The position numbers and the translations under genes are program-made. From NCBI GenBank assembly GCA_008973525.1, contig WACJ01000073.1, positions 62,001-126,000 on the forward strand: a DNA stretch of 64,000 bases. The letters are read 5' to 3'. The notes under the pieces were generated by a model. It was not told where the DNA came from and ran no database searches. It saw only the letters and a list, made by a program, of their open reading frames with translations. This DNA is from Stenopsyche tienmushanensis. Taxonomy: Eukaryota > Arthropoda > Insecta > Trichoptera > Stenopsychidae. Shown here piece after piece: positions 11,135 through 23,012 of this stretch. Numbering within the stretch: position 1 is the stretch's first letter; each line of letters opens with the position of its first letter.

Positions 11135-13960
11135 TAGCAAATTGAATGAATTGAATATTACACATATATGCATCTTTAGAGTACAATTTTTTTCTCTTGG
11201 GAGGTGGAAATCTTTAGGAAGACACTACAATTAAAAAATGGTAGTGTGGAATTTCTATTTACTAACACCTCCACTATTTTTCTTCGCCGATCTCCTCAGA
11301 ATCCGCTTTCGCATTGCTTCAAGAGGGTGGGTTTATTTTTCTACGAATCCATATTCTCTTAATTCCGGTGTACTAGCGATCTTGCCATTTTTGGATTGAC
11401 TTCCCGGGCTTCCTCTTTTCCTGTGTTTTATATCTGCGCTTCCTTTCCATGGCGAGGATATCCAGAGGATACTGTGGACACAAAATACGCATCAGTGGAT
11501 TGAGATGTTTCGTTTGAGAATTGGTTGTGTTTAATGTATGGCGAGGCAACAATCCCGCATGCAAAGTGTTAATTTCCACTAGATCTGATATCATCGTATT
11601 GGATTCAATATCCATTTAATAGCGAAAGGCTTCATCATAGACTTGTTCCCAATCAACCATGTAAGCTTATATTTCTTCCTGCTTCTTGTTGATTCGAGCT
11701 TTTAGAATTTTACATTATCAATTATTCAATAGTTGTTTTACCGCCGGTACTGTTTTAACTAGTAGTTGATCCTTGCTGTTTTCGTATTATGTCCGGTTTC
11801 ATTAAAAGTTGTCCATATCGTATCGTTTCTTCAATGATATATGGCAAAAGCACGCTCTTCCGAGCGATTCCATGCTAAAAATTCATTTTCATAATTTATG
11901 GCCGTATTGCGTGAATCCATAGGCCGCGAATATCTGATGGTGGGTAACCAGTTTTCCACAATTTTCCAATTACTCACGCATCGGTTCTTCTTCGCTGTCG
12001 AAGGAGCAGTGGTCATCGATCGTGAACGAATGCGGAAACTGCACCCAGAGTTATTTACGGCGCAATCGGATTGCCCAAGACCAGCCTCCGCAATGTGGTA
12101 GAACACGTTGGACTATTTTCAACTATTTTCGGTGCGCAATTCGTTTTGTTGAAATTGAATAACTGCATTTTTGAAGTCGTCCGAGCGGCGGTCCGTCTGT
12201 GAGGCTGCGTTTGCCGCCGCACCACGCTGCATTTTAATGCTGCTTCGAGTTCCGCATATCTTCTAACATCTAGAATGCCCTTTGGCCAGGAGGAGAGCCC
12301 GTTCCCTGTACCATTGTTTACCCAAAGAAACAAATGGAAACTGGTTGGCAGATGGATGTGTAGGCCAAGCGCTTAATGTGTAATTGTATCGGAGTGGGCG
12401 TCTTATGAATTGAATTCGTATTACAAGTCTCGTCTTAATCGTTATTTATATTTATTTGTTCACTTATCATTGCGCTGGTCTGCTGCAACCATGTGGTGCA
12501 GACTCCGGATTAAGATCGGTGCCTTCACGCAAAGAACTGTTATTACTTGTATCATCTATCTTTGGTGAACGACTAATGGTGCTGCATGTTAGCAAGTTCT
12601 CTAGGCACTCGATCCAAAATTTTGTATATGATGATTAATTCCTAATGAACTTGCAGCAGGTCCATGAACGTTTGCAACACTTGTGATTATTATTGCAACA
12701 GAAAACTTAATAATTTGACCATAATCAACATTATTGATAAAATCTTCCATCACTGAATCCAAATTTCTTCATCAGAATCATACAGAAACAGAATTAAATG
12801 GATATTCTAGTGTAGAGGCACAAATTTTGGGCTTTTTCAAGTTCGATAAAAAAGCAACAAAAATATTTTTATTATATATTTTTTACCAGATATTAATTGA
12901 TATTTTCAGAATATACAAATAAATTTGAAAAAAAAAATTAAATTAAAAAAGTTGTATGCTGGAAAGTGTAAGGGGTAAAAAACATGTCCTAGTTGACACG
13001 ACTGCAACCATTCTAATAATTTGAAATAAAAAAGGAAAAATAATTCTTAATACGTAAATATGTCGCTATAGCCCCTACTTCAAAGCAAAAATAATATTTG
13101 TATTTTCGCCATATGGCGGTTGTTTTTAAAAAAAAGTCATTTTACAACCAAATTTTTTTACAGTTTTAATTTTTCTTAAGTAGTTAAAAATAAAATGTTG
13201 ACATATTTGGTAGAGACGATAAAGAGAAACATAGAGAAGATTCGTAATTAATTTACATTAAATCGGTTAATTAAAAATTGAGATATCACGTCAACCGTGT
13301 TAAAAGATTTAATTCTGGTAGGACCGGCTTAGTTGCCGCGCCACGAAAAAAGCTATAACTTCGTAAATAATTGTAATTTTGGAAATTCCCTTGGAAGATA
13401 TATTCTTAAAAGTATGAAATTTGAAAATATGCAAAGAAAAAAAAAATCGATGTTTTCAAGACTCTAGACTAGAATACGTCCTTAAGTTCTCAAGTTCTTA
13501 GGCGTTTCTCGAAGCATAGCAATATGCCTCGAGATGATAAGCATAATTTGGTTAAGATCGGTCTAATAATGTCACATAAAAACGAGCAAACAGACAGACA
13601 TACATATTTATTTGTGAAATCTACTTTCAGACCCAATTCCAAACTCTTTTCAGCCTGTGATGATTCCTACACTAAACTCATTGATATCATGTAATTGAGT
13701 ATGCAAATCTGCCATAAACAGTACCTTCCTTCATTTTTTAATGATATGCAAGACTATGTTCTAGTCTTTTCCAGAAATAAAGATACTTGACTTATTGCAC
13801 AAGAAAATCCTTTTCAGTAAAACCAAACTTTTTCTAAGGAAACCATTCAATGTTGAATAAATATGAATTTCGCTTTCCATATTATAATTCTTTTTTATTC
13901 TATCCTTCTTTCTTTTAATATGAAAAAAAAAAATCTAGACTAGAATTATGCTTGCTTATA
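11135..13960. other. Intergenic, no gene recognised
   Basis: A GC-richer patch at 11830-12340 has overlapping frames on both strands without known domains, and contains AATTTATGGCC at 11893-11903. The segment 13300-13600 has a low-complexity tail (AAACGAGCAAACAGACAGAC), a pattern often seen at the edge of dispersed repeats, but I cannot name the family. Confidence 0.4.
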
Positions 13961-14003
13961 GTTGCCCTTATGTTTGCTTGCATAGCACAAACATAAGGGC
14001 AAC
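13961..14003. repeat. Perfect 16-bp inverted repeat with 11-nt loop
   Basis: GTTGCCCTTATGTTTG (13961-13976) is exactly complementary to CAAACATAAGGGCAAC (13988-14003). Pairing continues imperfectly outward (GCTTATA against ATATGC). No element or RNA family is recognised around it. Confidence 0.85.
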
Positions 14004-16599
14004 ATATGCTAATCTTTCCAATTCAATGTCTAAAATCACTGTCGTTATTACATTAAAATTCAATCATTTAGCCGTCTTTGTTAATAACATTATCTCCCTT
14101 GTTATTTCTAAAAGACTGACTGAATATTATGAAGGATCTTAAAAAAATCCTTGCGAAAAGTTCGACGTGGCGATATATAGACGTTGAACTAAAAATAAAT
14201 TGCATATTTGCCGTGACGTTATGTTTTGCGTTGTTTCTGCGTATATTTTATTGATTAAATCTGTGCTAAATTACATACATCAATTCTTACTCAATATTGG
14301 AAAAATCATTGTCTCAAACGGGTGAGATTGGATCTGAAAGGGCTGAAAAGCTATTCAGTCAAATCTTACGCTTATTGCTCATTTATATTGACGATTAATC
14401 GACTGAATTGATCGAAATCGAACTATGTTAGATATTGCTGTATTTCTTCCTGGAAAATTATGTGGCCAATCATGCAACTTGATATATCTTATAGCCTGAT
14501 TCATCGCCGCAAAACGAGATAGTTATATCTATTCCTGAATGCTTATTATCGTCCATCACTGTCGCTCTATATATGCATAGGACGGCCACCAATGCAATTG
14601 TCAACCACTTCAAGTTGTGTGATTCTTTCACTTTTCGATGTCGTTTTTACATGGCATTCACAAAACCAGATTGTGTCGATAGTCTTAATATTTCTCATCA
14701 TACAGGACCTCCCCTAGATGATCTTATCCTAATTTACCCACATAAGTATTGAGCATAATTTTCAGTATCCTCTGCTGGTCTAAGTTGATGGTTCCTGAAT
14801 AAAAACGGGGTCAAATATTAATCGAAATTTGATAAAACAAAAAAGCGAAACCGCGCAAATCGAGTACATACCGAAATATGATTGCATATGTATTGTTACA
14901 TTTTTTTATTGGCCTTCTTACTTCCTTGTTAGTTACATTAGAACTAGAAATTGGATGCTTTAAATTAATAAATTGGATACAATTCGATGATGACCGCCAA
15001 AGATAATGAATCTGTATATATCATAATCTGACATTGTTACGAAATTAAAATAATGAAAAGCGAATCACCCATACTGTAAACAATGCAATGCAATTAATAT
15101 CAATGTCTTCCGCTGGAGCACATTTAAATGTTTTTGAAATCCATGATGGCTTTTACCGTTAATCCATTTCGACTACAATGAACGCCACCAGTGGTAAAAA
15201 AGTAATCAATCCTCAATCTTCCAGATCTCACATACGTATGTATCCTTTGAATAAGGTCATTGATTGCTTTCGTCATTCCTCCCCATCAAGATCAATCTGC
15301 TTCGCTTGTCTGCAAAAAAATTGGTTCCTATTCAATTATCCGATTAGACGTGTCGATAAACGAAATATCCGTCGGCATCTGAACGATTATTGCGATAGCA
15401 TCGGAGAGCTAAACGATGGGACCATTTGCATACGATGGGGCTCTTAAATGCATACAATGGGCGTAATTTGAAGAGGAAGGTACCCCGGCCATCGGCTGCA
15501 ATCTTGTCGGGGACTATTTTTGCAGTGGCTCTGTAAATGGGACTGGTTCCGCATATCTTCGACTCTCAGATGGCCTGTCAGAGTCGCCTAGAGGAGGGAC
15601 ACAATTTGCGTACAAAATGCCAGCAACGACCGGAGACATTCCGTATTCCTCTTATATGGTCATCAAACACGTTGCCTTACAAGTTGTCTGGTATCTTCAC
15701 CCAGGAAATCACTATTGGTATACGCGATCGCACTATGAATTTCGTCGAGGTCTCATTTTTAGCCGTCGATGGACCGGTATGGATGCTGATGAACGCATGG
15801 TCTTTGCAAGCGCAAACATTGACGATGGCTCTTTATGGATGTTTTGATGTTAAATCTGTCGATTCTTGCATAAATCCGCCCTATCCTGTGGGATAAAAAT
15901 CGATTTGACTCGTCTACAATCAACAAGTCTACAAGTCTCAGCTGCAAGACAGTGCTTAATGACGATAATACATCTGAAAATGCATCCTCGTCAACAAATC
16001 ATCGCATGTGCAACCAGTTCCTGGGTGATCAAGCACGAGGTCGGCGCTGCAATTTTTCTTGTCTTGCTAATGAAAACCACGGCGCTAATTATAATACAGA
16101 CGCGAGAATGCGCTAATACGATTGTATTGATTTAGTAGCATCGGTTCACAGCTTCTCACGAGCAGATCCCTATCTGGCTTACAGTTAGTTACCCGCCAGA
16201 TCCTTGTTGCATCGCTTAACCCGTTATCAAGACATGCTCTCGCCGCAATCTGATATCTTAATAATATCGGCCTTAGGAGATCAAATAGGCTGTACGTGTA
16301 CTTTGTACCAGTTGCAGAACCGACCGCGTCCATGTATTTAACACTCGGACTGACTGCGTCTTTGACCTGTTAATTTATCGTCGTGCGCCTTCGACTACCC
16401 TCCATGGCTGCAAGACATTCTTGGCGACATGTGTAGAAAGTCGGGGCAGGTTTATCGAGATGTAGAATGGAGCTGGACGACTCAATCACTTCGAAATGGT
16501 GAACGCTTTACATCCCTTTACATTGAAAATTTGACGCAGTTGATTATTCTTCCTGCTCGTCCTTATTTTATCCACTCATTTAGAATCTCGGCTATAATT
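14004..16599. other. Intergenic, no gene recognised
   Basis: At 14153-14200 is a degenerate copy of the CGTGGCGATATATAGACGTTG end seen in the TTAACGTCTATATATCGCC family. The region 15180-15950 is less AT-rich and keeps several frames open for 60-119 codons on both strands, none with a recognisable domain. Confidence 0.4.
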
Positions 16600-16956
16600 T
16601 ATTATCTATTTGCATACAGATGCTATATTTGTATATCCGCCACTTATCATGCGTACAAACCCACTTGTCTATCGGGACCGTCGCATCGTGTACGAAGCTT
16701 GTATATAAATAAATAAAAACTGTCATGCACATGATATTCGGTCATTTCTTTGCGTGAACATAAACAATACACTTGAAATCGATTAATTATATCATTATTA
16801 GTCGATAAATTTGGGTTTATGATTTATATAATCATACGATGTACGCAAGATACTTTCTCCGTCTCTGCCTGTCTCCGAGTTCAACGTGTAAAAATGTTCT
16901 TTCTGAATCATTTGAATTCGCACACAACTCTGTATCTTACCTCGATAAAGGGTTAA
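16600..16956 (+). mobile_element. TTAA MITE family A copy
   Basis: It carries GCTATATTTGTATATCC, GAAGCTTGTATATAAATAAA, TATTCGGTCATTTCTTTGCG, AGTCGATAAATTTGGG and ATCATACGATGTACGCAAGA. It ends in CTCGATAAAGGGTTAA with TTAA at 16953-16956. The copy at 44541-44961 matches it block for block. The left TTAA is not obvious, so the left end may be truncated. Confidence 0.8.
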
Positions 16957-18508
16957 CGCTAATTCACCATTGTGATGTCTTCAATATAGTTTCCAAAACT
17001 CTTTCTTAAATTTTAATTGCATTAATGCAACCACAAACAGTCCACTGCAGAACTAGGGCCTCTTTAATACCCATTCACAGGAAGGGGTTATATTACCGGA
17101 TAGACGTATCGAAGGGTGCTTTTGCGACCGTCTCGATCAATAGGGAGTGTGAGAAATTTATAAACAGAGAATAGTTTTCCTCAGAAGATAGTAGATCAAC
17201 AACTCAATAGATAGTATATGTTTTAAGCTCTATAATGAATAATCTATACAAGAACAAATAATCTGGTATTGTTGTATTAATAAGGGTCAAATGTCAATCG
17301 TTTATCGATTGTTCTTCTGTGTTAATCTTGCATAAATATATAAATATATGGAATCATATGAACAGCGCATATTTTGTGATTTTTATTCAGATTTGATTTC
17401 GTCCTAAATTTTCAGTCATAGATCCTAAAAAAAAAATCAATTTAAATGTGAATCTTATCATCGATGAAATCGCATAAACACCATTGAAATTTTGTCCATC
17501 CGAAATATGAAAGCAGTCCTTTTGTCATGCGATTTTCAGCTCAGTCATTAATTATATTGATTCTAGTATAATAGTTGTATCACAAAAAAACGTTTAAGTC
17601 GAAAGAAAGTTTCGGCATCAACGTCAAAACATTTTTCAACGCAGAATCGACTTATATTATACTTTCTTATGCGATCAAATCCAACCGAATCAATTTAAAT
17701 CCGGCGCTATTTAAATATTTTGACGGCCGTTTTATTTATTCTGACGCTAATCGCATTAACTACGCAAAATGAATCGCGGCATTCTGACGTTGATCTGCTC
17801 TTTTATTTCACAAAAAAAAAAGTCATAATCACTATCGGAGCTTTTAATCTTGACGCATAGCGTCGCCTACTTATGGAGCTTTCACCGGAGCTTTTGCATA
17901 GGTCGCGACTCCCGCTTAACGGAACGATGCATCGGAAGAGATCATTTTCCCGGATTTAATTGCGAGCGAGGTTGAAGGTTCATAATTGTCGATTGTTGGG
18001 CTTTTTCAAGAGCGTCAACCGTGCGGCATGATTGAAATTGGTATATTTGTCGAATGAGTGACGGAGTAATGTGCACCTTGCAACCGACTGGAACTCCGAT
18101 AATGATGCAATCGTCCACTTCTCGTTGAACAACTCGCAAGATATCCAACCGACATGTGCATAATTGCTTTTGCTGCGAAACATTTCGTAAAAGGATACTT
18201 TAAGCTTTTTTGCGCCTGAGTCATAGTTCAATCGTGCCATAAAGCTGTGGAGAATTTCGGTCAGAATGAATTGCAAACGGTACTGTTGCATTTTCAGCAT
18301 ATCTGGCAGAACGATCTGATGGTCCTTGAAAGTTTGCATGAAAATATTCATGAACTCTATTAAGATAAATCACTGTGCTTATGTGCGATAAAACGCAAAT
18401 TAAAATAAATGTGATAACACAAAAAACACAGTACGTGCGGGAAACATATTTTTATGAATTGCGCTCTCTTTTGGTCAGGCGTCGACAAAAATATTGTTAT
18501 ATGCGATG
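16957..18508. other. Intergenic, no gene confirmed
   Basis: A 123-codon minus-strand frame (17980-18351) is the longest here but overlaps open frames in other registers and matches no family I know. A short motif near 17108 recurs near 55191. Nothing else recognised. Confidence 0.4.
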
Positions 18509-19060
18509 TACGAAAATTCGAAAAAGTAAGGTTAATCACAGGATCAGGAGTTACATGATATTTTACAAATATATTAAACTATTTTTCAACGTAATCGCCG
18601 TTGAAATCGAGACATTTCTGTAGTCGGGACATCAGCTTTTGTAATAGACCTCCACCGCTAGCACTTTTTGGATTGTCTTTTTGACTCTGGGGTGTAATGA
18701 TACACCCACTTTTCATTCCCCGTCAGGATAGAGTCCATTAAATATTCTACCTCCTATGCAAAACGTTCCAAAAATTCACGCACGGTGGTCACGTGATTTT
18801 AACGGTGCTGTAATGTGAGTATTCTGGGCACCTATTTGGAACACAACTTCTTGTAATCAAGTTTTTCCGATATAATATCACCAAGGAGACTTCGGGAAAT
18901 GTCAGGAAATTCTTCAGAAATGAGTATCACTTCGGCCTTCTCTGAACAACCTAACATGTTGTCGACTCATTACATCACTATCATAAATTTCCGCGAGCTT
19001 TCGATGGATATTTGCGGCAGTATTGTTCTGTAAAATTAAAAAAAAAATGTTCCTAAACTC
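18509..19060 (-). pseudogene. Dead mariner transposase remnant
   Basis: Read on the minus strand, the N-terminal part includes a stretch with Asn-Asn-Thr-Ala-Ala-Asn-Ile-His-Arg-Lys-Leu (about 19035-18995), typical of the mariner helix-turn-helix. Further on come Leu-Thr-Gly-Asn-Glu-Lys-Trp-Val and Tyr-Thr-Pro-Glu-Ser-Lys-Arg-Gln, the region around the first catalytic Asp; here that Asp is replaced by Asn. The frame is broken by stops and shifts and is shorter than an intact mariner ORF of about 345 codons. The edge at 18509 (TACGAAAATTCG then AAAGTAAGGTT) resembles the terminal repeat of the mariner at 25866-26342, and the two are the same family by sequence. It is bounded on the right by the hAT fragment at 19062. 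Confidence 0.85.
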
Positions 19061-19061
19061 A

Positions 19062-19398
19062 TATAGTCCGCGGATCTTCTCTTGAGTAAATTTTTTTTCG
19101 CGGACCCCATCCCGAAATTTTGCATCGTTTTTGAAGCTTAATTTTTCAAACAAACAAACATTTCTTGGTCATTTCAAATATTCTTATGCTTTCTGTAAAA
19201 AATTCCATAAATGAAAATGAACCCGATAAGTGATTCGAAATATCGGATTAAAGTAAACTTTTAAATATAATTTTGTCTTTAAAAACCAAAATGCGATAGA
19301 AAACCCGTTTTAACGTTATAAGTCTCAAACTCAACAAAAACTCCAATTCCATATAAATATCTTGTTCATGTATAGATATTTTATATTTTCGCGGATCG
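19062..19398 (-). mobile_element. hAT MITE (GTCCGCGG family), reversed diverged copy
   Basis: It begins TATAGTCCGCGGATCTTCTC and contains TTTTTTTCGCGGACCCCATCCC, TTTTGCATCG and AAACAAACAAACATTTCTTGGTC in the reversed order of the copy at 3212-3533. Its outer end abuts the dead mariner. It lies head to head with the next copy. Confidence 0.75.
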
Positions 19399-19404
19399 CC
19401 GCTG

Positions 19405-20180
19405 ATGATTTCGCGGATCTCCAGGGGTCCCCCAAGAGTCCGGGAATTCATTACTGGAGGTTCGCAAAAATATTTTTATAAAAATTCTATACTTGGACAA
19501 GATTTTAGTGGAATTATTTACAGAAAATATTAAAAGAAGATCCATTTTGACCAATATTTGACTAAAAATGCTCGTTTCTTTGTAAAATTAAGTCTCAAGA
19601 ACGATATATGGGGTATTGGGATGGGGCAAAGGGTTGAAACGGGGTTCGACAAAAAAAATGTTCAAAAGAGGGTCCGCGAAAAAAAAATTTGCTCAAGAGG
19701 GGGTCCGCGGATTATATAGGCTTAACCCTTTGCGGTCCCTAAATATCTCATTTTTTAGTTATTATTGTAAAGTTGTATATTTTACTAATATATTATACAG
19801 AGGTATTATATTTTTTAGTTTATAATTATTAATAGATAATGTATGGTATATCTCAAAACATTGGCCAAAATGGAGACCAGGTTTTTTAAAATTTTATTTT
19901 GTATATTCGTTAGTTTCGGACAAAAATATTATGAATATTATATGTGCTTTAGGATTTTATCCGGGGAACAGCCCCTTTTTATTTATATCTCTAGCAGGTA
20001 TGCGAAACACTATGAAGGATCATAAAAACCAATATTCCTTTCCAAATACTGTCCTAAACACGATACGCAAAATAAAATCACATGATTTTAAATCTGAGTG
20101 GAGAAAAAAAAGTTGAAACAAAATGTCGAGCCAGACTCGACATAGGACCGCAAAGAGTTAAGGACCGCCGTTCTAGATGA
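19405..20180 (+). mobile_element. hAT MITE split by a piggyBac-type MITE
   Basis: The left part (19405-19721) follows the reference copy: GAATTCATTACTGGAGG, GGTTCGCAAAAATA, then GAGGGTCCGCGAAAAAAAA and GAGGGGGTCCGCGGATTATATAGG. The right part (20162-20180) supplies the missing end, GGACCGCCGTTCTAGA, equivalent to TTTTAGAACCGCTG in the reference. Between them sits the TTAA-flanked element at 19722-20161. Removing it and one TTAA rejoins the hAT end. Confidence 0.85.
19722..20161 (+). mobile_element. Complete piggyBac-type MITE, 440 bp, TTAA-flanked
   Basis: Left end TTAACCCTTTGCGGTCC; right end GGACCGCAAAGAGTTAA, nearly perfect 17-bp inverted ends with TTAA at both borders, the piggyBac target signature. 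A palindrome (TGTCGAGCCAGACTCGACA, 20124-20142) lies just inside the right end. Short frames inside are remnants or chance. It interrupts a hAT-family MITE, so it is the younger insertion. The fragment at 7900-8116 is related. Confidence 0.9.
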
Positions 20181-22345
20181 AACTCGTATTTTCGCATGTT
20201 TTTAACATTCGTTGGTTTATGGAGATTTATTGAAGTCCTGGAAAGAGCTTCATCTATTAGCCAACAAGATCAATTCAATAATTTCGAATTTTAATGATAT
20301 GCTGAATTCATGCCTCGCTCGTAGTGTGTTAACAACGTGAAATTAATGTCAAAATGAAGCTCGGACAGTTAAATTCGAAGGATGTATCAAATTTGTATAA
20401 TTTAGGCTTTATGATATTTTATGGACGTAGGGCGTGGCATTCTTTGGGTTGCATCCCGCCCAATGAGGCTTCACGATAGAACAAAGATAAAAAAAATAGC
20501 TTGTTTATTCAAGATATTTATTTTTGCCTTCAGGCTGGCATTCGGTCATCCAGTCGAAAAAAAGAGGAAGAATCATTTATAGTTTTTCCGTGTTCGTCGC
20601 ATGCAGCATAGATACGCTACGTAGCTTGCCTATTTTATTATATAATACACAAACACAGCTGCAACTTTAAGCTAACAATTTCCGTTAACAAATGGAAGAG
20701 AAGTAATAAAACAATCTTGTTTTTATTGCATATAAATTGTAAATTAGCATGTGTCCGATTTTAATTTCAAGCTAATGTATCTCACGTCCAACATTACGCT
20801 GCGCTTAACCCACTCATAAATAATAATTAAAGTGGTGCTGTCGTTTGATTGTTGTTAGTTAATATTCAAATAGCATTCTCAGCAGCATTTTTGACACAGT
20901 TCTCAAGTAACAAAGTAGCAAATTATTATAATTTGTCATTTCCTCGACTATTTCTGAACGTGGGCGATGAAAACCGCCCAGAAGAAAACGCTCCTACCTG
21001 AACGACCTCTCCATTACTCTGCGTCCTAAATCACTCGTCGCTTAACCAAGATAACCGAATCGATGCTTTTCGGCTCCATCTGGAATGCCATTTTTTGTAT
21101 TATTCGACGACAAATATTTCACGTTAGGTTAACCCTTTAGCGGCCGTCGTGACTAATGCGCTACATGCATAGTAAACGATGATTACGCCCACGAGTACGC
21201 TGATACCTTTTTGTTCTTCGCTTTGAATTTATTGGCTTCCCATTCATACTGTTCGTATCACAAAAAAATAAAATTACGATAAATCATTTCGAATAGAGTC
21301 GTGTTGATTTTTTTCTCTCCGATGACTTCGTGTATTTGATCATCGTATATCACGGTGTTAATAGAGAGGATGTTCTCATATAGACATTCTATTTTATTCT
21401 TTAAACGCTGCATTTTTATTATAAATGGGCATATTTCCATCGCATTAATCATTTGATTTATCAACTTATGAAAATGATGGATTTTAAAAAGGGGACTTTT
21501 TTGTCGTCATTTGCGACGTCGCGTATCGCGGCACAAAAATGGCGGATGAACGTCACAAACGTCAAAACTTAATCTCATTCATAAGATTAAATATTATACT
21601 ACCGCCTCGCTTTCGAGCGATCATATCGATTAATCACATGTTAATATTGCGATTTATTATCGATTCAGGCTCTCAAGTCTTTAATTAATCGACATATTTA
21701 GAATAGTTTGGGTGTCATCTGTCAAATTAATGGTTCGACGAGTGCTGCCATCTGTGATAAATCGCATGTACTACATTTCAAATTCAAATGATTCACATTG
21801 TATTAAATACCGTTTTCATTGCGCTGAGAAGTGTTTTACACGCGTATAATTAACACTTTGTCGTCGGGTCACCCAAATTCATGCTCACATTTAACGGTCA
21901 TCATTTTTTACAAGCAATAAAACACATGTTGACTGTGTGTAATAAATGCATAAATCATGATAAAATCGCTCGTAAAACTGATTATTAATTGTATGAAATA
22001 ACAAAAAGCAAAAAAAAAAAAACGCTAATGAATCGCCCACGTTTTTCAAAAGCATTTTACGATTCTCCCAATTATTATACCACTCCGATTGCTATCGCCT
22101 TAGAAAATCTTCTTAAATCCGACACGGTCATCAAATATCCTGAGATGAAATATCATCCGACCACGCCTTCGTTAAGAGCAATCAAAAATCATAAATAAAA
22201 TAGTCGTAATGCCCCCCCAGTTAATTAAATTCCGATTCAAATTAACACGGCGCCGCGCATAGCAGTCATTAACATATTTAAAGTCCCGAATTGATCCGCA
22301 TCTTGAAACTAGTTTTGGCATGAAAGCGCACAAATTTTTGCCACA
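20181..22345. other. Intergenic; isolated TTAA-type ends
   Basis: TTAACCCTTTAGCGGCCGTC starts near 21131 and TTAACACTTTGTCGTCGGGT near 21850. Both look like left ends of TTAA elements, but no partner ends were found. No gene recognised. Confidence 0.4.
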
Positions 22346-22389
22346 TTTAATTGCTCGTTGAAGTATTCAAATGTTGCTTTTACTGGAGC

Positions 22390-22665
22390 TCAAGCGACTC
22401 CATTGCTTTCTATTCGCATACATAATTCAAAGTGATTTTTCAAACTTGAGTGCTTTATTGCTTTTCGTTCGACGTGGTCGTAAACGTTGCTGAAATATCC
22501 GAGCTTTCCAAAAGTCGTTAACAGTTCAGCGAACGAATTCAGCCGTACAAAGTCTTCGACGGCTATCGTCAAACAGTCTTGTTCCGAGAATACGCATGCT
22601 TCAACTATAAAGGCAGACAGGAATAGAATAGAAATAACCAGCAAGAACTTGTAGTATGTTTGCAA
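22390..22665 (-). CDS. Putative small secreted protein, 91 aa
   Basis: Family not recognised. The ATG at 22665 begins a textbook signal peptide: a short polar start with Lys at residue 6, a hydrophobic core at residues 7-21, and small residues before Cys24, so cleavage near Ala23-Cys24 is likely. The mature chain of about 68 residues has Cys24, Cys31 and Cys82 and alternates acidic, aromatic and basic residues. The stop is TGA at 22392-22390. On the same strand TATAAG lies at 22732-22727, about 67 nt before the ATG, and ATTAAA at 22351-22346, about 39 nt after the stop. These spacings suit a compact intronless insect gene. A chance frame or a first exon cannot be excluded. Its downstream neighbour on the + side is a TTAA MITE starting at 22778. 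Confidence 0.45.
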   Translation of the reverse strand: MQTYYKFLLVISILFLSAFIVEACVFSEQDCLTIAVEDFVRLNSFAELLTTFGKLGYFSNVYDHVERKAIKHSSLKNHFELCMRIESNGVA

Positions 22666-22726
22666 AATATGCTTGCATTTATGCGATATCGATAAAATGG
22701 ATTACGTTCATAGCCATTGGAAGCAT

Positions 22727-22732
22727 CTTATA
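22727..22732 (-). promoter_or_regulatory. Candidate TATA element for the 91-aa ORF
   Basis: TATAAG on the minus strand, followed by about 67 nt to the ATG. A second TATAAG lies just upstream at 22753-22748. Position is plausible for a core promoter with a leader of about 35 nt. No other promoter element is supported. Confidence 0.3.
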
Positions 22733-22777
22733 CCGAGCTTGGCTATCTTATAGAAGAATGGCGCCGAAGTGTTTTTA

Positions 22778-23012
22778 TTAACCTTTTGAGGAGTGAGCAA
22801 ATTTAAAATCGATGAAGTCGTTGATGCCATAATCGCTTTACACCGATTACTTTCTGTCATCTTCAATTCAAGGCAGAGTCAATTATAAATAAGCACTGTT
22901 GATTGCATACAAGACCACGTCATTTTTTTTACATAAACGTTTTACAAGAGTGCTCTTTCTGAATAGTGGAGGGGGGATCCCAGGCCCTGGGATAGTACTC
23001 TTTAGAGTTTAA
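22778..23012 (+). mobile_element. TTAA MITE family A, short 235-bp form
   Basis: Opens TTAACCTTTTGAGGAGTGAG with AAAATCGATGAAGTCGTTGA, as in the copy at 34202. It closes with CCCTGGGATAGTACTC and TTTAGAGTTTAA (TTAA at 23009-23012), as in the copy ending at 31323. The central GTCGATAAATTTGGG core is absent, so this is an internally deleted form that keeps both ends. Confidence 0.85.

Noticed and set aside
11200..11272. miRNA-like 73-nt fold with GGAGGTG/CACCTCC and ACACTAC/GTAGTGT stems
   Set aside because: Only two 7-bp stems pair; the middle 15-18 nt of each arm does not, so it is not a credible precursor.
15537..15896. 119-codon plus-strand frame
   Set aside because: Competing frames on both strands are also open here; no domain, signal peptide or gene signals seen.
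17575..17772. 65-codon plus-strand frame, Asn/Lys/Tyr-rich
   Set aside because: AT-rich composition explains the residues; no domain or gene signals.
17980..18351. 123-codon minus-strand frame
   Set aside because: No known domain, overlapped by open frames in other registers, no convincing start context. Kept only as an unassigned stretch.
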